This document shows, piece by piece, positions 36,301 to 44,811 of a stretch of DNA of 64,000 nt. The first letter of the stretch is position 1, and every line of letters begins with the position of its first letter. This stretch comes from an uncultured Spirochaetaceae bacterium (GTDB taxonomy: Bacteria > Spirochaetota > Spirochaetia > Treponematales > Treponemataceae): positions 1-64,000 of the forward strand of contig CADCLG010000015.1 in the NCBI GenBank assembly GCA_902802305.1, given 5' to 3'. A program made the position numbers and the translations under genes. The notes below the pieces were generated by a model, which was given only the letters and a program-made list of their open reading frames with translations, had not been told where the DNA came from and searched no databases.

Positions 36301-37560
36301 ATTATTTACAGGACTTGTTGTCCATCCTAAGAAGTCGTAACCCCTGCGAACTGGAACAGGCAACATTATAAATTGCAAATTGCTGTATGTTCTTGGAATT
36401 GCAGCTGCTTCTAAATCCTCACCAAAACTTGCATCTTCTGAACCCAAATCATAGCTGATTTTGTTGAGTGAGTTCATTCCAAATTCCTTAGGGATTTTAA
36501 AGTTTGAAACTGTAACCTTTTGGGTGATTTCAAGGATTTCGCCACCGTAAGTCGCAACACTTCCCAGTACTGTTTTTTCATCATCATCGTAAACTGTTTG
36601 ATTAAGCGTAAAGGAAAGATAATATCTTCCGGCATTAAGACTAGCAGCAATTTTATAAGCCTTATACTTTTGCGAAGTTTCATCTTCTGAAACTATTGGA
36701 ATTACATCTTTTGGATTACCAATCGGTTTTTCTGGACTTATGACAGGTCCATTATAACCAGCAATATATCCCAACTGAATAAACTGCTCGGTAACATCGG
36801 TAATGCTGGCGGCCGGAATATCATTCCATTCTGCACTGCCCTTTAAGAAATCATCAAAAGCTGTATATTTTGCCGTCACTTCGACAGGTCGTATCAAAGA
36901 AAGATTTTCCGGGAGAAGTGCAACTATATAGTAATTAAAGTCGCCACTTTCTGTAATCAAGTCATCATCAGAGGCTTCAATAGCCTGCATTTCAAAATTG
37001 ACAGAATAACTGATTCTTGGATCATCAAGCGTATAATCTGAAACTTCTGCGACAAACAACTTGTTATTCTCAGTATAAAATGGAGCTAAATACTCTTCGA
37101 GTTGCTTTGCCGTTAGACTTTGACTGGAATCTGAAGAATCTGCAGAAGCTGAAGGATACACAATTGCCATATTTGATTCATCAACCACAAACTGATAAGC
37201 AGAAAGTTCAAAATCCCAGGTGCCAAGTTCAAGTGTAACCGATTTATCTATATATTCACTTCTAAAATCAAACATTTCTGTCAACTTAAAAGTTTCAGTT
37301 GCGCCGCTTTCCTTATTAGTACAGTCCAGCTTATACAAAAGCGTATCTGTATTAGGATTAAACTGAACCACTCTTGCCGCAAAATTATCCGCAAATAACT
37401 TTATGCCGTCTATTGTAAAAGAAACCTTTGCTTTTTCCGTGGTCTGTTCTTCTTTTGGGAAGCTTAATCCATTTTTGCAGGAAGCTAAAGAGAAAATAAG
37501 GCCGAGCAGTGCAACAAAACCCAAAGATAAAAATGATTTTTTTGAAACTATTCTTTTCAT
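33340..37560 (-). CDS. Large surface lipoprotein with InlB-type and PKD-like repeats (second of operon)
   Basis: The 1406-residue protein has a lipoprotein signal (LLGLIFSLASCKNG, lipid Cys near residue 29). One InlB-type repeat is clear (RRGYDFLGWTTSP...LYACWKK). The shared operon module follows: FIYPFCKPGKTYRFSLGYNN, GGGKGELDYSEYDKINLS, WDWSDNTSWVYG and GLWKSPVKL. The C-terminal third has three consecutive PKD-like units of about 100 residues, each with a motif like NGVYALSLTAFDEQNNMY followed by AATAYVKVTNEGG. Function is unknown; the architecture suggests a surface binding protein. The start has an AAGGAGA ribosome site, 19 bp after the first lipoprotein gene. Confidence 0.8.
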   Translation of the reverse strand: MKRIVSKKSFLSLGFVALLGLIFSLASCKNGLSFPKEEQTTEKAKVSFTIDGIKLFADNFAARVVQFNPNTDTLLYKLDCTNKESGATETFKLTEMFDFRSEYIDKSVTLELGTWDFELSAYQFVVDESNMAIVYPSASADSSDSSQSLTAKQLEEYLAPFYTENNKLFVAEVSDYTLDDPRISYSVNFEMQAIEASDDDLITESGDFNYYIVALLPENLSLIRPVEVTAKYTAFDDFLKGSAEWNDIPAASITDVTEQFIQLGYIAGYNGPVISPEKPIGNPKDVIPIVSEDETSQKYKAYKIAASLNAGRYYLSFTLNQTVYDDDEKTVLGSVATYGGEILEITQKVTVSNFKIPKEFGMNSLNKISYDLGSEDASFGEDLEAAAIPRTYSNLQFIMLPVPVRRGYDFLGWTTSPVNNVAEGEAEAEIEIEPYGIFEGKKYFEKGDITLYACWKKEDKLTFYYNSYVIDGEDCFNYSCTRKIPAINPDYDLTKPLKAGDTVIVKLTGTSPVDLSGFVCQIADFEGEAWINEIGDYNTAYEYPVKAEEPFTQFFIVNIQEDSLSAEECGISINWFPETKPDFDSFTLTDSSFSFRVYGQNDSLSLYRDDGFMFNRLESVDFEDITYNMPEAQGGNFKIYGAKFKLTDTDLIAYMNSDMQEDDVYTIDIAGISNADIKSLQGQLINIESGELLSLSDLLSNIDEKDIVGYSVLTDTIIAKDELGNEFQTEKEISISANKEISGHFDFSLTQSLESFENVYVFIFYSTTSASAPATITDLAAATMYSPQKQFIERKETEHMLLESCEDGVKITITRKEDDPIWKDNIDITEEESGTQYRIPEQVFANTDTITFIYPFCKPGKTYRFSLGYNNTKEEGTEYGPYHVESGKITAGGGKGELDYSEYDKINLSLTEDDLGRYFNIENFTTSLHESMYKEMELDVAVISYEITFCSGKWDWSDNTSWVYGQTDYIEDIAGGAITENNFYKAIVKDGSLNLMDERLGLWKSPVKLNEEFSSHETYWAEFKYKIQIADYDYDYSFEDKDGETVTYSGSFYTKGLKTEETPYTPMVFAEGMTITVQLPKYESGNISISQKTTDEGIVFACDREGLDDNLLLSSYNWVLSSVDEEKSLSSEETCTITDEIKADFKNGVYALSLVAFDERENMYAATAYITVSNAGGAPVENIQEESSVDVTFPEYKPGELGIKKTESSSEIIFSADESGLSANGTSAVELVSYIWSFSTPDKDEIVSTARTYTFTKVYSSTLDNGVYALSLTAFDEQNNMYAATAYVKVTNEGGKPIQDKEGGNGINISFPTYSTGDLQIKQANTKDGGILFTLDDEAGKYADYDFCVWSLAYSDDEEVVSETTSFELSSEKIAELKLEEKTYSLTVFIKTKSGIVADATIYISK

Positions 37561-37579
37561 CGCTCTATCTCCTTATTTC

Positions 37580-40186
37580 CTAATCAAGTATTACCGGGTC
37601 AGGACTATCTATGATGTCTGGATTATTTACTAAGTTATACACAGTCAGATAAAAATCTGCTTCCAGAACTTTCTCTTTGCCGGCTTCTTCGTATGTTGCA
37701 ATACACTTTGCATCGTAGATTTTTGGTGAATACATTGATTCATTTAGATTCAAAATGTTGTCTGGACCGTGCTGAAGGAGCTGATTGTCTATATACCAGT
37801 AGTAAGTAACATCATCCTCTTGCCCGCTGATTTGAGCAGTAAGATAACTTACCCTTGTACCGTCTTTCAAAATCTGTGAGTTATAAGTTACATAAAAATC
37901 TGGAGTGTAGTTTTCTGGATAAGAGATTGAGATAGAAACCTTTGCAGGATCATCCGGGAAGATGTAAGCTGTATATGGAGTTTCAGCTGACAGAATCTCC
38001 TTACCGAAGAATTGACCATCTTCATAGCCATCAAGCATAAAGCAGCTTCTCATTCCAATAAAGAAAAGATTTCTTTCCGAAAGTGCTTTGTTTATCTGTG
38101 CAGGAGTTTTCCAGTTATAATAATCTGTAAGGATATTGAACTTACCTTTTGATTGTAATGCTTCATAAATAGTTCCGTGAGACTCATCTTCAAAATGATA
38201 ATTATAGGCATAAACAAAGGCGGTATTAGACCAATCTTTTACACCAGAAATGAGTGTAACTTCAAATCCCTGATTATGTACCTTATCCAAAAGCTCATTG
38301 GACAGATTAAGAATATCGTAATTTTCAACATCAAAATTATTGATTACAACATTTCTTTCTTCTTCTGCCGTTTCAAAAGAAAGAGACATCTGGTTGTAAT
38401 TTGAATAATCTACTTCTGTTAAACCGCCGCCTGCTATACAGTGGGTAGCTTCATAATAATCTGTATCATCCTTATTATTGTGATATTTAAGTTCAAGATT
38501 ATAAAGTTTATTTTTTGTACATAAAGGCCATACAAAAGAATAAGTACTTTCGCTTGTATTTTTAATTACATCATCATTAAGTCTGAACTGGGCCTTTGAA
38601 TCAACATCTTCAATCTGAAGTCCGCTAACACGAGCGCCGTCAACAATCAGATTTGCAGTAACCAGAATACCATCACTGTTAGTTTCAAGAGTCAGGTTCT
38701 TTGTACTGTTTGATTCTGGACTATAATCGAGACCATATTCTTCGCCATAAAGAGTAACCTTAAAATCATTGATTGTAATTGGCTCATCGCGAGTTTCATA
38801 ATCATAATAGAAGTTGAATAATGTTTTTTCCAAATCAACAAGACTCTTATCTTCTGGAAGCGGCAAATTATAGTAGAGATTGAACTTTTCACCTTTTTTA
38901 GCATTCACATACATGCGTTTCATAGTGAAAATATCCCATTCATCAGAATTATCAGCGAGCTCAAGGCCAAGATTTCCATCAAAATCATCACTGAAAGAAC
39001 CTTCAAGCATAAGATTAACAGTTTCACCGCGAGCAGGAAGAGTATCAAAGCCTTCAACAATCTTTTCGATTACAAAACTGCCGCAATAATTATAATATCT
39101 GCCGGCTGAAGATGGATCTCCAAAAACATTCTTAGCAAGGTTAAGACTCAATTTTGCATAGAAATCCATTGTCTCAGTATTTTGTGAAGCTGGAATCTTT
39201 GTAACAGTATTACCAGTAAAGTCTTTGTCTTTATACCAGCCGTCCAGACTAAATGCCCAGATAGAATAATTTGCACGTTCATTAATATAATCATAATCAG
39301 GCAAAAGGAAATCTGCACCTTTTTTGCTGTAAACCGTATAAACATTTGTACCTACATGAATATTATGTTCAAGAGCCGTAAAGTTTGGTTCAAAGTTAAA
39401 TTCAATTGAAAAGTCATTAATGGTTAGCTCATCATCATAAGAATCAGGTTTATAGTAGAGATTGAATTGAGTATCTGCTATTTCAAGGGCATCATCGTCA
39501 GCAATTAAATCAAAAATAAGAGTGACTTCCTCCCCAGCATTAAAACTAACATTTCGGGAAGACTTAGCAATCTGTGACCAGGTATTATGGTGATAACCCT
39601 GTGCAAAATGAGCATAAATAGTTCCATTGAAATCAGTATTTGCAAGACCTTTGAAGGTTACCGTAGCGCAATCACCTTTTTTAAGAAGCTTATCAAAGTC
39701 CGGATATAAATCCTTGACATCAGCCCCCCAGTTGTATTCATATTGGCCGACTTGCACATCACCCCAAACATTCTTTGTGAAATTAGCCGCAGAGACACGC
39801 CACATTCTAAGGAGTGCATTTGTTGTTCTGTCTGATACGACAGTAGTTTCGGTTGAGCCATGGTAAAGAGGAAACTTTCTGGTAGAGTCAGAAGAATTAT
39901 AGGCGACCGCATCAATCCGATAATTGCCTTCATCCAGTAATATGCTGATTTTTTCGCCACTTTTCGCGGTTTTTGTCATCGAAAAATCTGTGCTGCCTGA
40001 AATAGTAAGAATATAATCAAGATTATCTTTGTCGACAGTCAAAGCCTTTCTCGAAAGTGCCGAATCACCATAAGGCAAAACAATTGAAACACGACCTTGC
40101 CCAGAGTGAGATTTTAGAAAATTAGAACAGGATAGGAAAAGAACACAAAGTAATGGAATCAAAAACGCTTTTGTTTTACTTTTCAT
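37580..40186 (-). CDS. Surface lipoprotein with an InlB-type repeat (first of operon)
   Basis: The 868-residue protein has a lipoprotein signal (IPLLCVLFLSCSNF, lipid Cys near residue 20). Two beta-rich units share the pattern KNVWGD/KNVFGD...G.YYN/YNWG. Around the first is an InlB-type repeat (SIWAFSLDGWYKDKDF...FYAKL). The shared operon module is at about residues 520-790 (FVWPLCTKNKLYNLELKYHN, GGGLTEVDYSNYNQMSLS, DWSNTAFVYAYN and NWKTPAQI). The start at 40186 has a GGGAG ribosome site; the frame is open slightly further but without support. A near-consensus promoter lies upstream. No catalytic motif is seen. Confidence 0.8.
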   Translation of the reverse strand: MKSKTKAFLIPLLCVLFLSCSNFLKSHSGQGRVSIVLPYGDSALSRKALTVDKDNLDYILTISGSTDFSMTKTAKSGEKISILLDEGNYRIDAVAYNSSDSTRKFPLYHGSTETTVVSDRTTNALLRMWRVSAANFTKNVWGDVQVGQYEYNWGADVKDLYPDFDKLLKKGDCATVTFKGLANTDFNGTIYAHFAQGYHHNTWSQIAKSSRNVSFNAGEEVTLIFDLIADDDALEIADTQFNLYYKPDSYDDELTINDFSIEFNFEPNFTALEHNIHVGTNVYTVYSKKGADFLLPDYDYINERANYSIWAFSLDGWYKDKDFTGNTVTKIPASQNTETMDFYAKLSLNLAKNVFGDPSSAGRYYNYCGSFVIEKIVEGFDTLPARGETVNLMLEGSFSDDFDGNLGLELADNSDEWDIFTMKRMYVNAKKGEKFNLYYNLPLPEDKSLVDLEKTLFNFYYDYETRDEPITINDFKVTLYGEEYGLDYSPESNSTKNLTLETNSDGILVTANLIVDGARVSGLQIEDVDSKAQFRLNDDVIKNTSESTYSFVWPLCTKNKLYNLELKYHNNKDDTDYYEATHCIAGGGLTEVDYSNYNQMSLSFETAEEERNVVINNFDVENYDILNLSNELLDKVHNQGFEVTLISGVKDWSNTAFVYAYNYHFEDESHGTIYEALQSKGKFNILTDYYNWKTPAQINKALSERNLFFIGMRSCFMLDGYEDGQFFGKEILSAETPYTAYIFPDDPAKVSISISYPENYTPDFYVTYNSQILKDGTRVSYLTAQISGQEDDVTYYWYIDNQLLQHGPDNILNLNESMYSPKIYDAKCIATYEEAGKEKVLEADFYLTVYNLVNNPDIIDSPDPVILD

Positions 40187-40214
40187 ATTAACTCCCTTTT
40201 TATAGCAATAGTTA

Positions 40215-40243
40215 ATTGTAAAACATGATTTTTGATACGTCAA
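40215..40243 (-). promoter_or_regulatory. Sigma-70-type promoter of the lipoprotein operon
   Basis: On the minus strand, TTGACG (plus 40238-40243), a 17-base spacer and TACAAT (plus 40215-40220) closely match the housekeeping consensus. The predicted start gives a short leader to the ATG at 40186. Confidence 0.75.
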
Positions 40244-40315
40244 ATTTTCATTTTATAACTCTTTAATTATTATAGAAATAACAAAAAATTATTATTTTTT
40301 TCAAAATTTTTCGGC

Positions 40316-40771
40316 GTAATCTTCATCTGCATTCCAGATGTTTTTGAGAAAGGTCTAGCCCGATACAGCTTTGAAAACTTATGTCGTGAAGATACCAGCA
40401 TTCACCTGAACGACAGGGCTTATAAATACTTTTTTATTGCTTCGAACTGTGATAAAATATTGAATAAAAAGCAGAAAGCATTTTTGAGGGTTGTAGTTGG
40501 TCAGAATGCCAGCGACAATTTTTCTAAGAAAATTGAAGAATTGACGGAAGAAGCCAAACATAACACACAATGGAGGCATCAGTATATGGAATGGGAAAGA
40601 CAAAGAACTTATGATTTTGAAGCCGGCAAAGAAGCTAAAGCAAAAGAATCTGCAATTGCACTTCTAGAAAAAGGAATCTCACCGGAAACAATAGCTGAAT
40701 GCGTAAAACTCCCTTTAGAAAAAGTGCTTGAACTGCAAAAAGGTATTCTTGTTGTGAACGAAGGAATTTAG
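40316..40771 (+). pseudogene. 5'-truncated Rpn/PD-(D/E)XK transposase-family nuclease
   Basis: The frame is open from before 40316 without a start codon. It encodes VIFICIPDVFEKGLARYSF and RAYKYFFIASN, which look like the middle of Rpn-family (PDDEXK_2) recombination-promoting nucleases. It continues through 40460-40771 into the typical charged C-terminal tail (ISPETIAECVKLPLEKVLEL). The catalytic N-terminal half is missing. Upstream is the promoter of the lipoprotein operon on the other strand, so the missing part was lost rather than hidden. The remnant lies just beyond the tyrosine recombinase gene, at the edge of the accessory region. Confidence 0.7.
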
Positions 40772-40811
40772 CTAAAAATCTGAAATAAAATGTTTGATTT
40801 GTACTCTATTT

Positions 40812-42080
40812 TTATTGTTGAGCAGTCTCAATCAAAATACCAAAAACTTTTTTTTGTGCATTTGTAATAGTCACAGCCTCTTCTTTAGTTTCATGATTAG
40901 CATAATGTTCTAAAATTGCAGCTGTCTTATGACCTGTCTGTTTTTGCAGTGTTTTCGGATTAATTTTATCAGACATATAAGTTGCATAAAAATGTCGCCA
41001 GGCATGAAAAGTTATATTTTTTACCTCAGCTTCATCCATATTAATCTTATTTAAAGCCCTTCTCAAATTTTTTAACAATACTTTTTGTCCTAAAGGTTTA
41101 TCTGGCGTATTACTTGCAAAGATGTATTTACATCCATTTTTATGAATATTCACCATCGCATAATATCTCAGCTGCTCCATTACAAAAGGAAAGGGGACAT
41201 AAACAGTTCTTGATTCCCCATTTTTCGTACACTTTAATCCTTCCTTTGTATTATAAGAATGACGAACAAAAATACATTCATCCCCTAAATCATTTTCAGT
41301 AAGAGCCTGAATTTCCCCACATCGCATACCTGTACACATTGCAACTAAAGAAGCAAGTCTAGCCAGCTGATTATCCCACTGTACACTAAAAAGCTTAATC
41401 GCCTCTTCCATAGAAAGAATTGTTCTCTTTTTATATTCTGATTTGTACATAATCCAACCGTGCGAAATATCTTTAGTAAGCAATTCATTATTATATGCCC
41501 ATTTTAAAGGAGTAAGGACAGCCCTTAGAATATGATTTTTCGTATTTCCATTAAGTTTCATGTTATCCAGACGATTAAACTGTTTCTGAATATCAAAGCG
41601 ATTAATCTCACCAAGCTTTTTTCCATTAAGAATTTCAGTCCAATGATTTTTTATAAATCCTTGAGAGTTTTCGACATGTTTTTTATGAACTACATATCCT
41701 TTACGCTTTTTTTCATGTAAATACACTGATGTTTCAGGATTCCAAAAATCAATAAACCATTTAAATGCAGAAGAAGATAAAATCCCTCCATCATTGAGTA
41801 TGTAGCTTGAAAGAAATCCCTTTCGTATAAAATCTTCCAGAAACTTTTGAACATCTTCTTTAGTATATTGAGCCTTTTTTATTGAATCATAGAACGATAA
41901 TCTGTTAATTTGCTCAGCTTCATTATTATAAATATCCCATGCCTTACGTACAGCCCGATTATAATCTCTTTCTTTTGTAGAAAGCCACGTCATAAATTCT
42001 CCAGTCTGCTCATTGCGAAATCGAACATAAAAATATGGAGAATCTGCCCTTGTTGTAATAGAAAATGGTAATTTTTTCAT
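40812..42080 (-). CDS. Tyrosine site-specific recombinase, proposed cassette invertase
   Basis: The 422-residue protein has an N-terminal Arm/SAM-like DNA-binding half (to about residue 200) and a catalytic domain. The catalytic residues are visible: Arg in CTGMRCGEIQAL, His-x-x-Arg in HAWRHFYATY, and GHKTAAILEHYANH with the active Tyr. The start at 42080 (MKKLPFSI) has an AGAGGT ribosome site. The integrase type is common in mobile elements. Here it lies 190 bp from an inverted-arm core site (42270-42290) that marks the edge of a silent C-terminal cassette of the giant surface protein. I infer that it recombines the two core sites; it could instead be the relic of an integrated element. Confidence 0.9.
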   Translation of the reverse strand: MKKLPFSITTRADSPYFYVRFRNEQTGEFMTWLSTKERDYNRAVRKAWDIYNNEAEQINRLSFYDSIKKAQYTKEDVQKFLEDFIRKGFLSSYILNDGGILSSSAFKWFIDFWNPETSVYLHEKKRKGYVVHKKHVENSQGFIKNHWTEILNGKKLGEINRFDIQKQFNRLDNMKLNGNTKNHILRAVLTPLKWAYNNELLTKDISHGWIMYKSEYKKRTILSMEEAIKLFSVQWDNQLARLASLVAMCTGMRCGEIQALTENDLGDECIFVRHSYNTKEGLKCTKNGESRTVYVPFPFVMEQLRYYAMVNIHKNGCKYIFASNTPDKPLGQKVLLKNLRRALNKINMDEAEVKNITFHAWRHFYATYMSDKINPKTLQKQTGHKTAAILEHYANHETKEEAVTITNAQKKVFGILIETAQQ

Positions 42081-42269
42081 TCTAAAACCTCTATAAAATA
42101 TGATTTTGTTATATTGATGATTGCACTTCATATTTACAAGATTTGTACCATTTTATGTACCAATCATGATTTTTGTAATCGCATAGAATTACTTTATAAT
42201 TTATATTTATTATAAATATATATAATATATAGATATAAATTGTCATAATATTTCCTATTCAAATATATA
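42081..42269. other. AT-rich spacer between recombinase gene and left recombination site
   Basis: No gene is seen here. It must hold the recombinase promoter. A direct repeat TGTACCA occurs about 11 bp apart near 42147-42164, and a very AT-rich tract (42195-42250) could bend DNA or bind the recombinase. The silent-cassette frame runs back only to a stop at 42236-42238 and has no start codon. Confidence 0.4.
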
Positions 42270-42290
42270 TTACTGCGGTCAAAGCAGTAG
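42270..42290 (+). other. Putative recombinase core site, left copy
   Basis: TTACTGC, a 7-bp spacer GGTCAAA, and GCAGTAG. Inverted arms of six to seven bases flank the spacer, as in tyrosine-recombinase core sites. Homology to the right copy begins exactly at the first base of this site. Confidence 0.65.
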
Positions 42291-42362
42291 ACGCCGAGGG
42301 TAAGATTACCGATGCTGTAGATTACACAAGCTATTACAGGATGGATGTTGTGCCGTATATTA
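42270..42362 (+). repeat. 93-bp inverted repeat at the start of the silent cassette
   Basis: It matches the complement of 51398-51490 at 88 of 93 positions (differences at 42290, 42298, 42342, 42352 and 42355), including a 43-bp perfect stretch at 42299-42341. The reading frame is the same in both copies (TAVKAV...GKITDAVDYTSYYR). Confidence 0.93.
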
Positions 42363-44131
42363 TAGGAATCTATAGAAATAATACTTATAACACTAATCGA
42401 GCAAGTTCTGGTGCAACACCTCTTCTTCGTGGAGAAGAAAATAACACTATTGAAGGTTTCAATTTGGATAAACCGGATGGTTACACACTTGGAATAACCT
42501 TGAATACAAAGGCTGATGAAACTGGTACATCTTATACTATGACAGATCCAACTGTAGTAACTGCAGGTAGAAAACTTTCATTCACAATGCCTGCAACAGC
42601 AAAAGACGGATATCTCACAGTAGCATTGTCAAAAACAGCTAATGGCACTACAACAACAATTAAGTCTTTGAACAACTTGAATGATGACAGCCTTGCCTAT
42701 AACAAGGAAAATACAGCAAATGTTTCTTCAACTGACAATTGGACTGATACTCGTTATGTACGCGTATGGCAGAGTAATACAACAGATTACTTTAAGGGTA
42801 GTAATTTACCGATTTATCCGTCAATGACAATGGGTACTGGTGGAACTTTGTATGCATCTTGGAGTAACTATTCTAAAGCTGATGTTTATTATGCAGCAAT
42901 AACAAGTCAGACAGCTACACAAGTTTATCATGGATATGACCCACCTGAAGAAACAACTATTTCTGTTGCGGGCACTAATAAAGTAAATGTTTTCTATTCT
43001 GCAAATTATCATGGTGGAAATTCATATAATTGGACTTCAAATTCTAGTAGCGCCGGAGGTTTATATGTATGGGATACTAATGCACCTTCCGTCAATTGTT
43101 CACGTCAATATAATAGGGCATTACGATTTGAATTATTCTATCATAATCAGCAATTACAGCAGTTCAAAAATTTGAATATAAAGAGGGCAGATACAGCTAA
43201 TAATGGAATTATTCATGTTGCTTATTATGATACAGTAACGAATTCCATTCATTATTCTGAAGCCGCTGGTAATTATGCACCTGCTGATGGAGCTGATTAT
43301 CATGAATTGTCTTGGGTTAATATAGATGGAAAACCTGATGCACAAGATAATAGCTTCCCAAATACTCTTTCTAGTAATCGATTAACATATAGAACCGATG
43401 ATGGTTCTGAAAATTATTATTTGCGATTTGATGGATATAATTACTCATTAAACACAAATCAGTTTGAAGACACAGGTCGAACTGAAGCAACGGGAGAGTC
43501 GTTGTCTCTAACTTTGACAAATTCAAATTATCCTGTAATTGTATATTATGATGCCGATAATAGTGTTCTTAAAGTTGCTCGTGCCTTAAGTACTACACCA
43601 AAAGGTGGTGCTGCTACATGGAAAGTTCAGGATGTGTTATCTTCAACGGATCCTAATTATAAAACCATGGTAGACTACATTGCCTGCGATATTGATTCGG
43701 AAGGTAAATTGCACATTGTATTCCAGAATACAAAGGGTGAATTGTGCTACATTAGGTCAACAAATGCTTCTGCAAATGGGGCTACAAAGTACACCTTTGA
43801 ACAAAGTGTTGTTGTTGCTGATTCGGCTACAAATACCGATCTTGCATTACATGGAACAACACCATACATTTCATACCTTACCCGTGTCAACAGCTTTGAT
43901 GGAATGAATATTGCCTTCTGGGATTCAACTCTTGACTTGGATTGCAATGGTACACCTGAGGGTGGCTGGGAAACAATGACAGCTCCATTGAACTACAAGG
44001 TTTCAAATGTTAAATCTTGTATTGAAGCTAATCCAACACCTGCAACTGCAGCCTGGGAAGCAGCCGTTGGCTTTACACCAGGTAATCTTTATCGTGTTGC
44101 ATACTATGTAGGAAACGGTAGCGGACACTAA
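42341..44131 (+). CDS. Silent alternative C-terminal cassette of the giant surface protein
   Basis: The open frame runs in register from the shared segment at 42270 to a stop at 44129-44131, about 620 codons. The ATG at 42341 is only a Met inside the shared sequence (YYRMDVVPYI); there is no ribosome site or promoter. The protein matches the expressed cassette at its start. It stays similar in plan afterwards, with a common KSLNNLND/RSLNNVNN block and propeller-like strands such as YPVIVYYDADNSVLKVARA versus YHIILIYYDDNDSKLKLRYS. The sequence is otherwise strongly diverged. The intact frame argues against simple decay and fits a stored variant that is expressed after inversion. It could alternatively be a truncated paralogue. 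Confidence 0.75.
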   Translation: MDVVPYIIGIYRNNTYNTNRASSGATPLLRGEENNTIEGFNLDKPDGYTLGITLNTKADETGTSYTMTDPTVVTAGRKLSFTMPATAKDGYLTVALSKTANGTTTTIKSLNNLNDDSLAYNKENTANVSSTDNWTDTRYVRVWQSNTTDYFKGSNLPIYPSMTMGTGGTLYASWSNYSKADVYYAAITSQTATQVYHGYDPPEETTISVAGTNKVNVFYSANYHGGNSYNWTSNSSSAGGLYVWDTNAPSVNCSRQYNRALRFELFYHNQQLQQFKNLNIKRADTANNGIIHVAYYDTVTNSIHYSEAAGNYAPADGADYHELSWVNIDGKPDAQDNSFPNTLSSNRLTYRTDDGSENYYLRFDGYNYSLNTNQFEDTGRTEATGESLSLTLTNSNYPVIVYYDADNSVLKVARALSTTPKGGAATWKVQDVLSSTDPNYKTMVDYIACDIDSEGKLHIVFQNTKGELCYIRSTNASANGATKYTFEQSVVVADSATNTDLALHGTTPYISYLTRVNSFDGMNIAFWDSTLDLDCNGTPEGGWETMTAPLNYKVSNVKSCIEANPTPATAAWEAAVGFTPGNLYRVAYYVGNGSGH

Positions 44132-44148
44132 ACATAGTAAAAAAATAT

Positions 44149-44174
44149 ACACCTTGCCAATCCCGGCAAGGTGT
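44149..44174. terminator. Hairpin after the silent cassette
   Basis: ACACCTTGCC, loop AATCCC and GGCAAGGTGT form a perfect 10-bp stem 17 bases after the cassette stop. The run of A before it makes a good terminator on the minus strand. On the plus strand no T run follows. It would end the giant-gene transcript when this cassette is in the expressed position, by stem strength alone. Confidence 0.6.
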
Positions 44175-44187
44175 GTAACTTAATTAG

Positions 44188-44210
44188 GGCTCGTGAGCCC
44201 GTGAAAATAT
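44188..44210. repeat. 23-bp dispersed repeat, copy 2
   Basis: It is the exact reverse complement of 28420-28442. It is followed by an imperfect hairpin (GTGAAAATAT...AATATTTTCAC, to about 44233), just before the left end of the IS200-type element. Confidence 0.75.
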
Positions 44211-44349
44211 GAAGCGAAGCGAAATATTTTCACAATAAACCACCTGCTATGCGGGTGGTGGACAAAAGCTTATAGCTATAAAAACTTTCCCCCAAAGCGA
44301 TACAATGAGATTGTTCAAGTCTATTGCATAATGCCAAGGAGGAAAGTAA

Positions 44350-44811
44350 ATGGCAAATATAAGAGATTCGTTGAGCCATACGAAATGGCTGTGTAAATAT
44401 CATATAGTATTTACACCGAAATACCGCCGCAAGGCAATATATGGACAGTACAAGGAGAGCATAGGTCAGATATTAAGACAGCTTTGTAAATACAAGGGAG
44501 TCGAGATAATTGAGGGACACCTTATGCCAGACCACATACATATGCTAGTAAGTATACCACCAAAGTATAGTGTATCGCAATTTATGGGATATTTAAAAGG
44601 CAAGAGCAGTCTGATGATATTTGATAAACATGCGAACTTGAAATATAAGTTTGGGAATCGCCATTTCTGGTCAGAAGGTTACTATGTAAGTACGGTTGGG
44701 TTGAATGAAGCAACCATAAAGAAGTACATACAGGAACAAGAAGCCTATGATATAGCGATGGATAAGGTTACTGAAAAAGAATACCAAGACCCTTTTAAGG
44801 GTAGTAAGTAG
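44350..44811 (+). CDS. tnpA: IS200-type transposase TnpA (HUH Y1)
   Basis: This Y1 transposase cuts and joins single-stranded ends. The 153-residue protein has the HUH motif in MPDHIHMLVSIP and the catalytic Tyr region EGYYVSTVGLNEATIKKYI. Conserved SLSHTKWLCKYHIVF and KYRRK come near the start. The length is typical, and AGGAGG precedes the ATG. The gene looks intact, so the element may still move. Confidence 0.95.
   Translation: MANIRDSLSHTKWLCKYHIVFTPKYRRKAIYGQYKESIGQILRQLCKYKGVEIIEGHLMPDHIHMLVSIPPKYSVSQFMGYLKGKSSLMIFDKHANLKYKFGNRHFWSEGYYVSTVGLNEATIKKYIQEQEAYDIAMDKVTEKEYQDPFKGSK

Noticed and set aside
42341..42343. ATG at the head of the silent cassette as a true start
   Set aside because: It falls inside the segment shared with the giant gene, where the other copy has Thr; there is no ribosome site, so the cassette is best read as a startless part.
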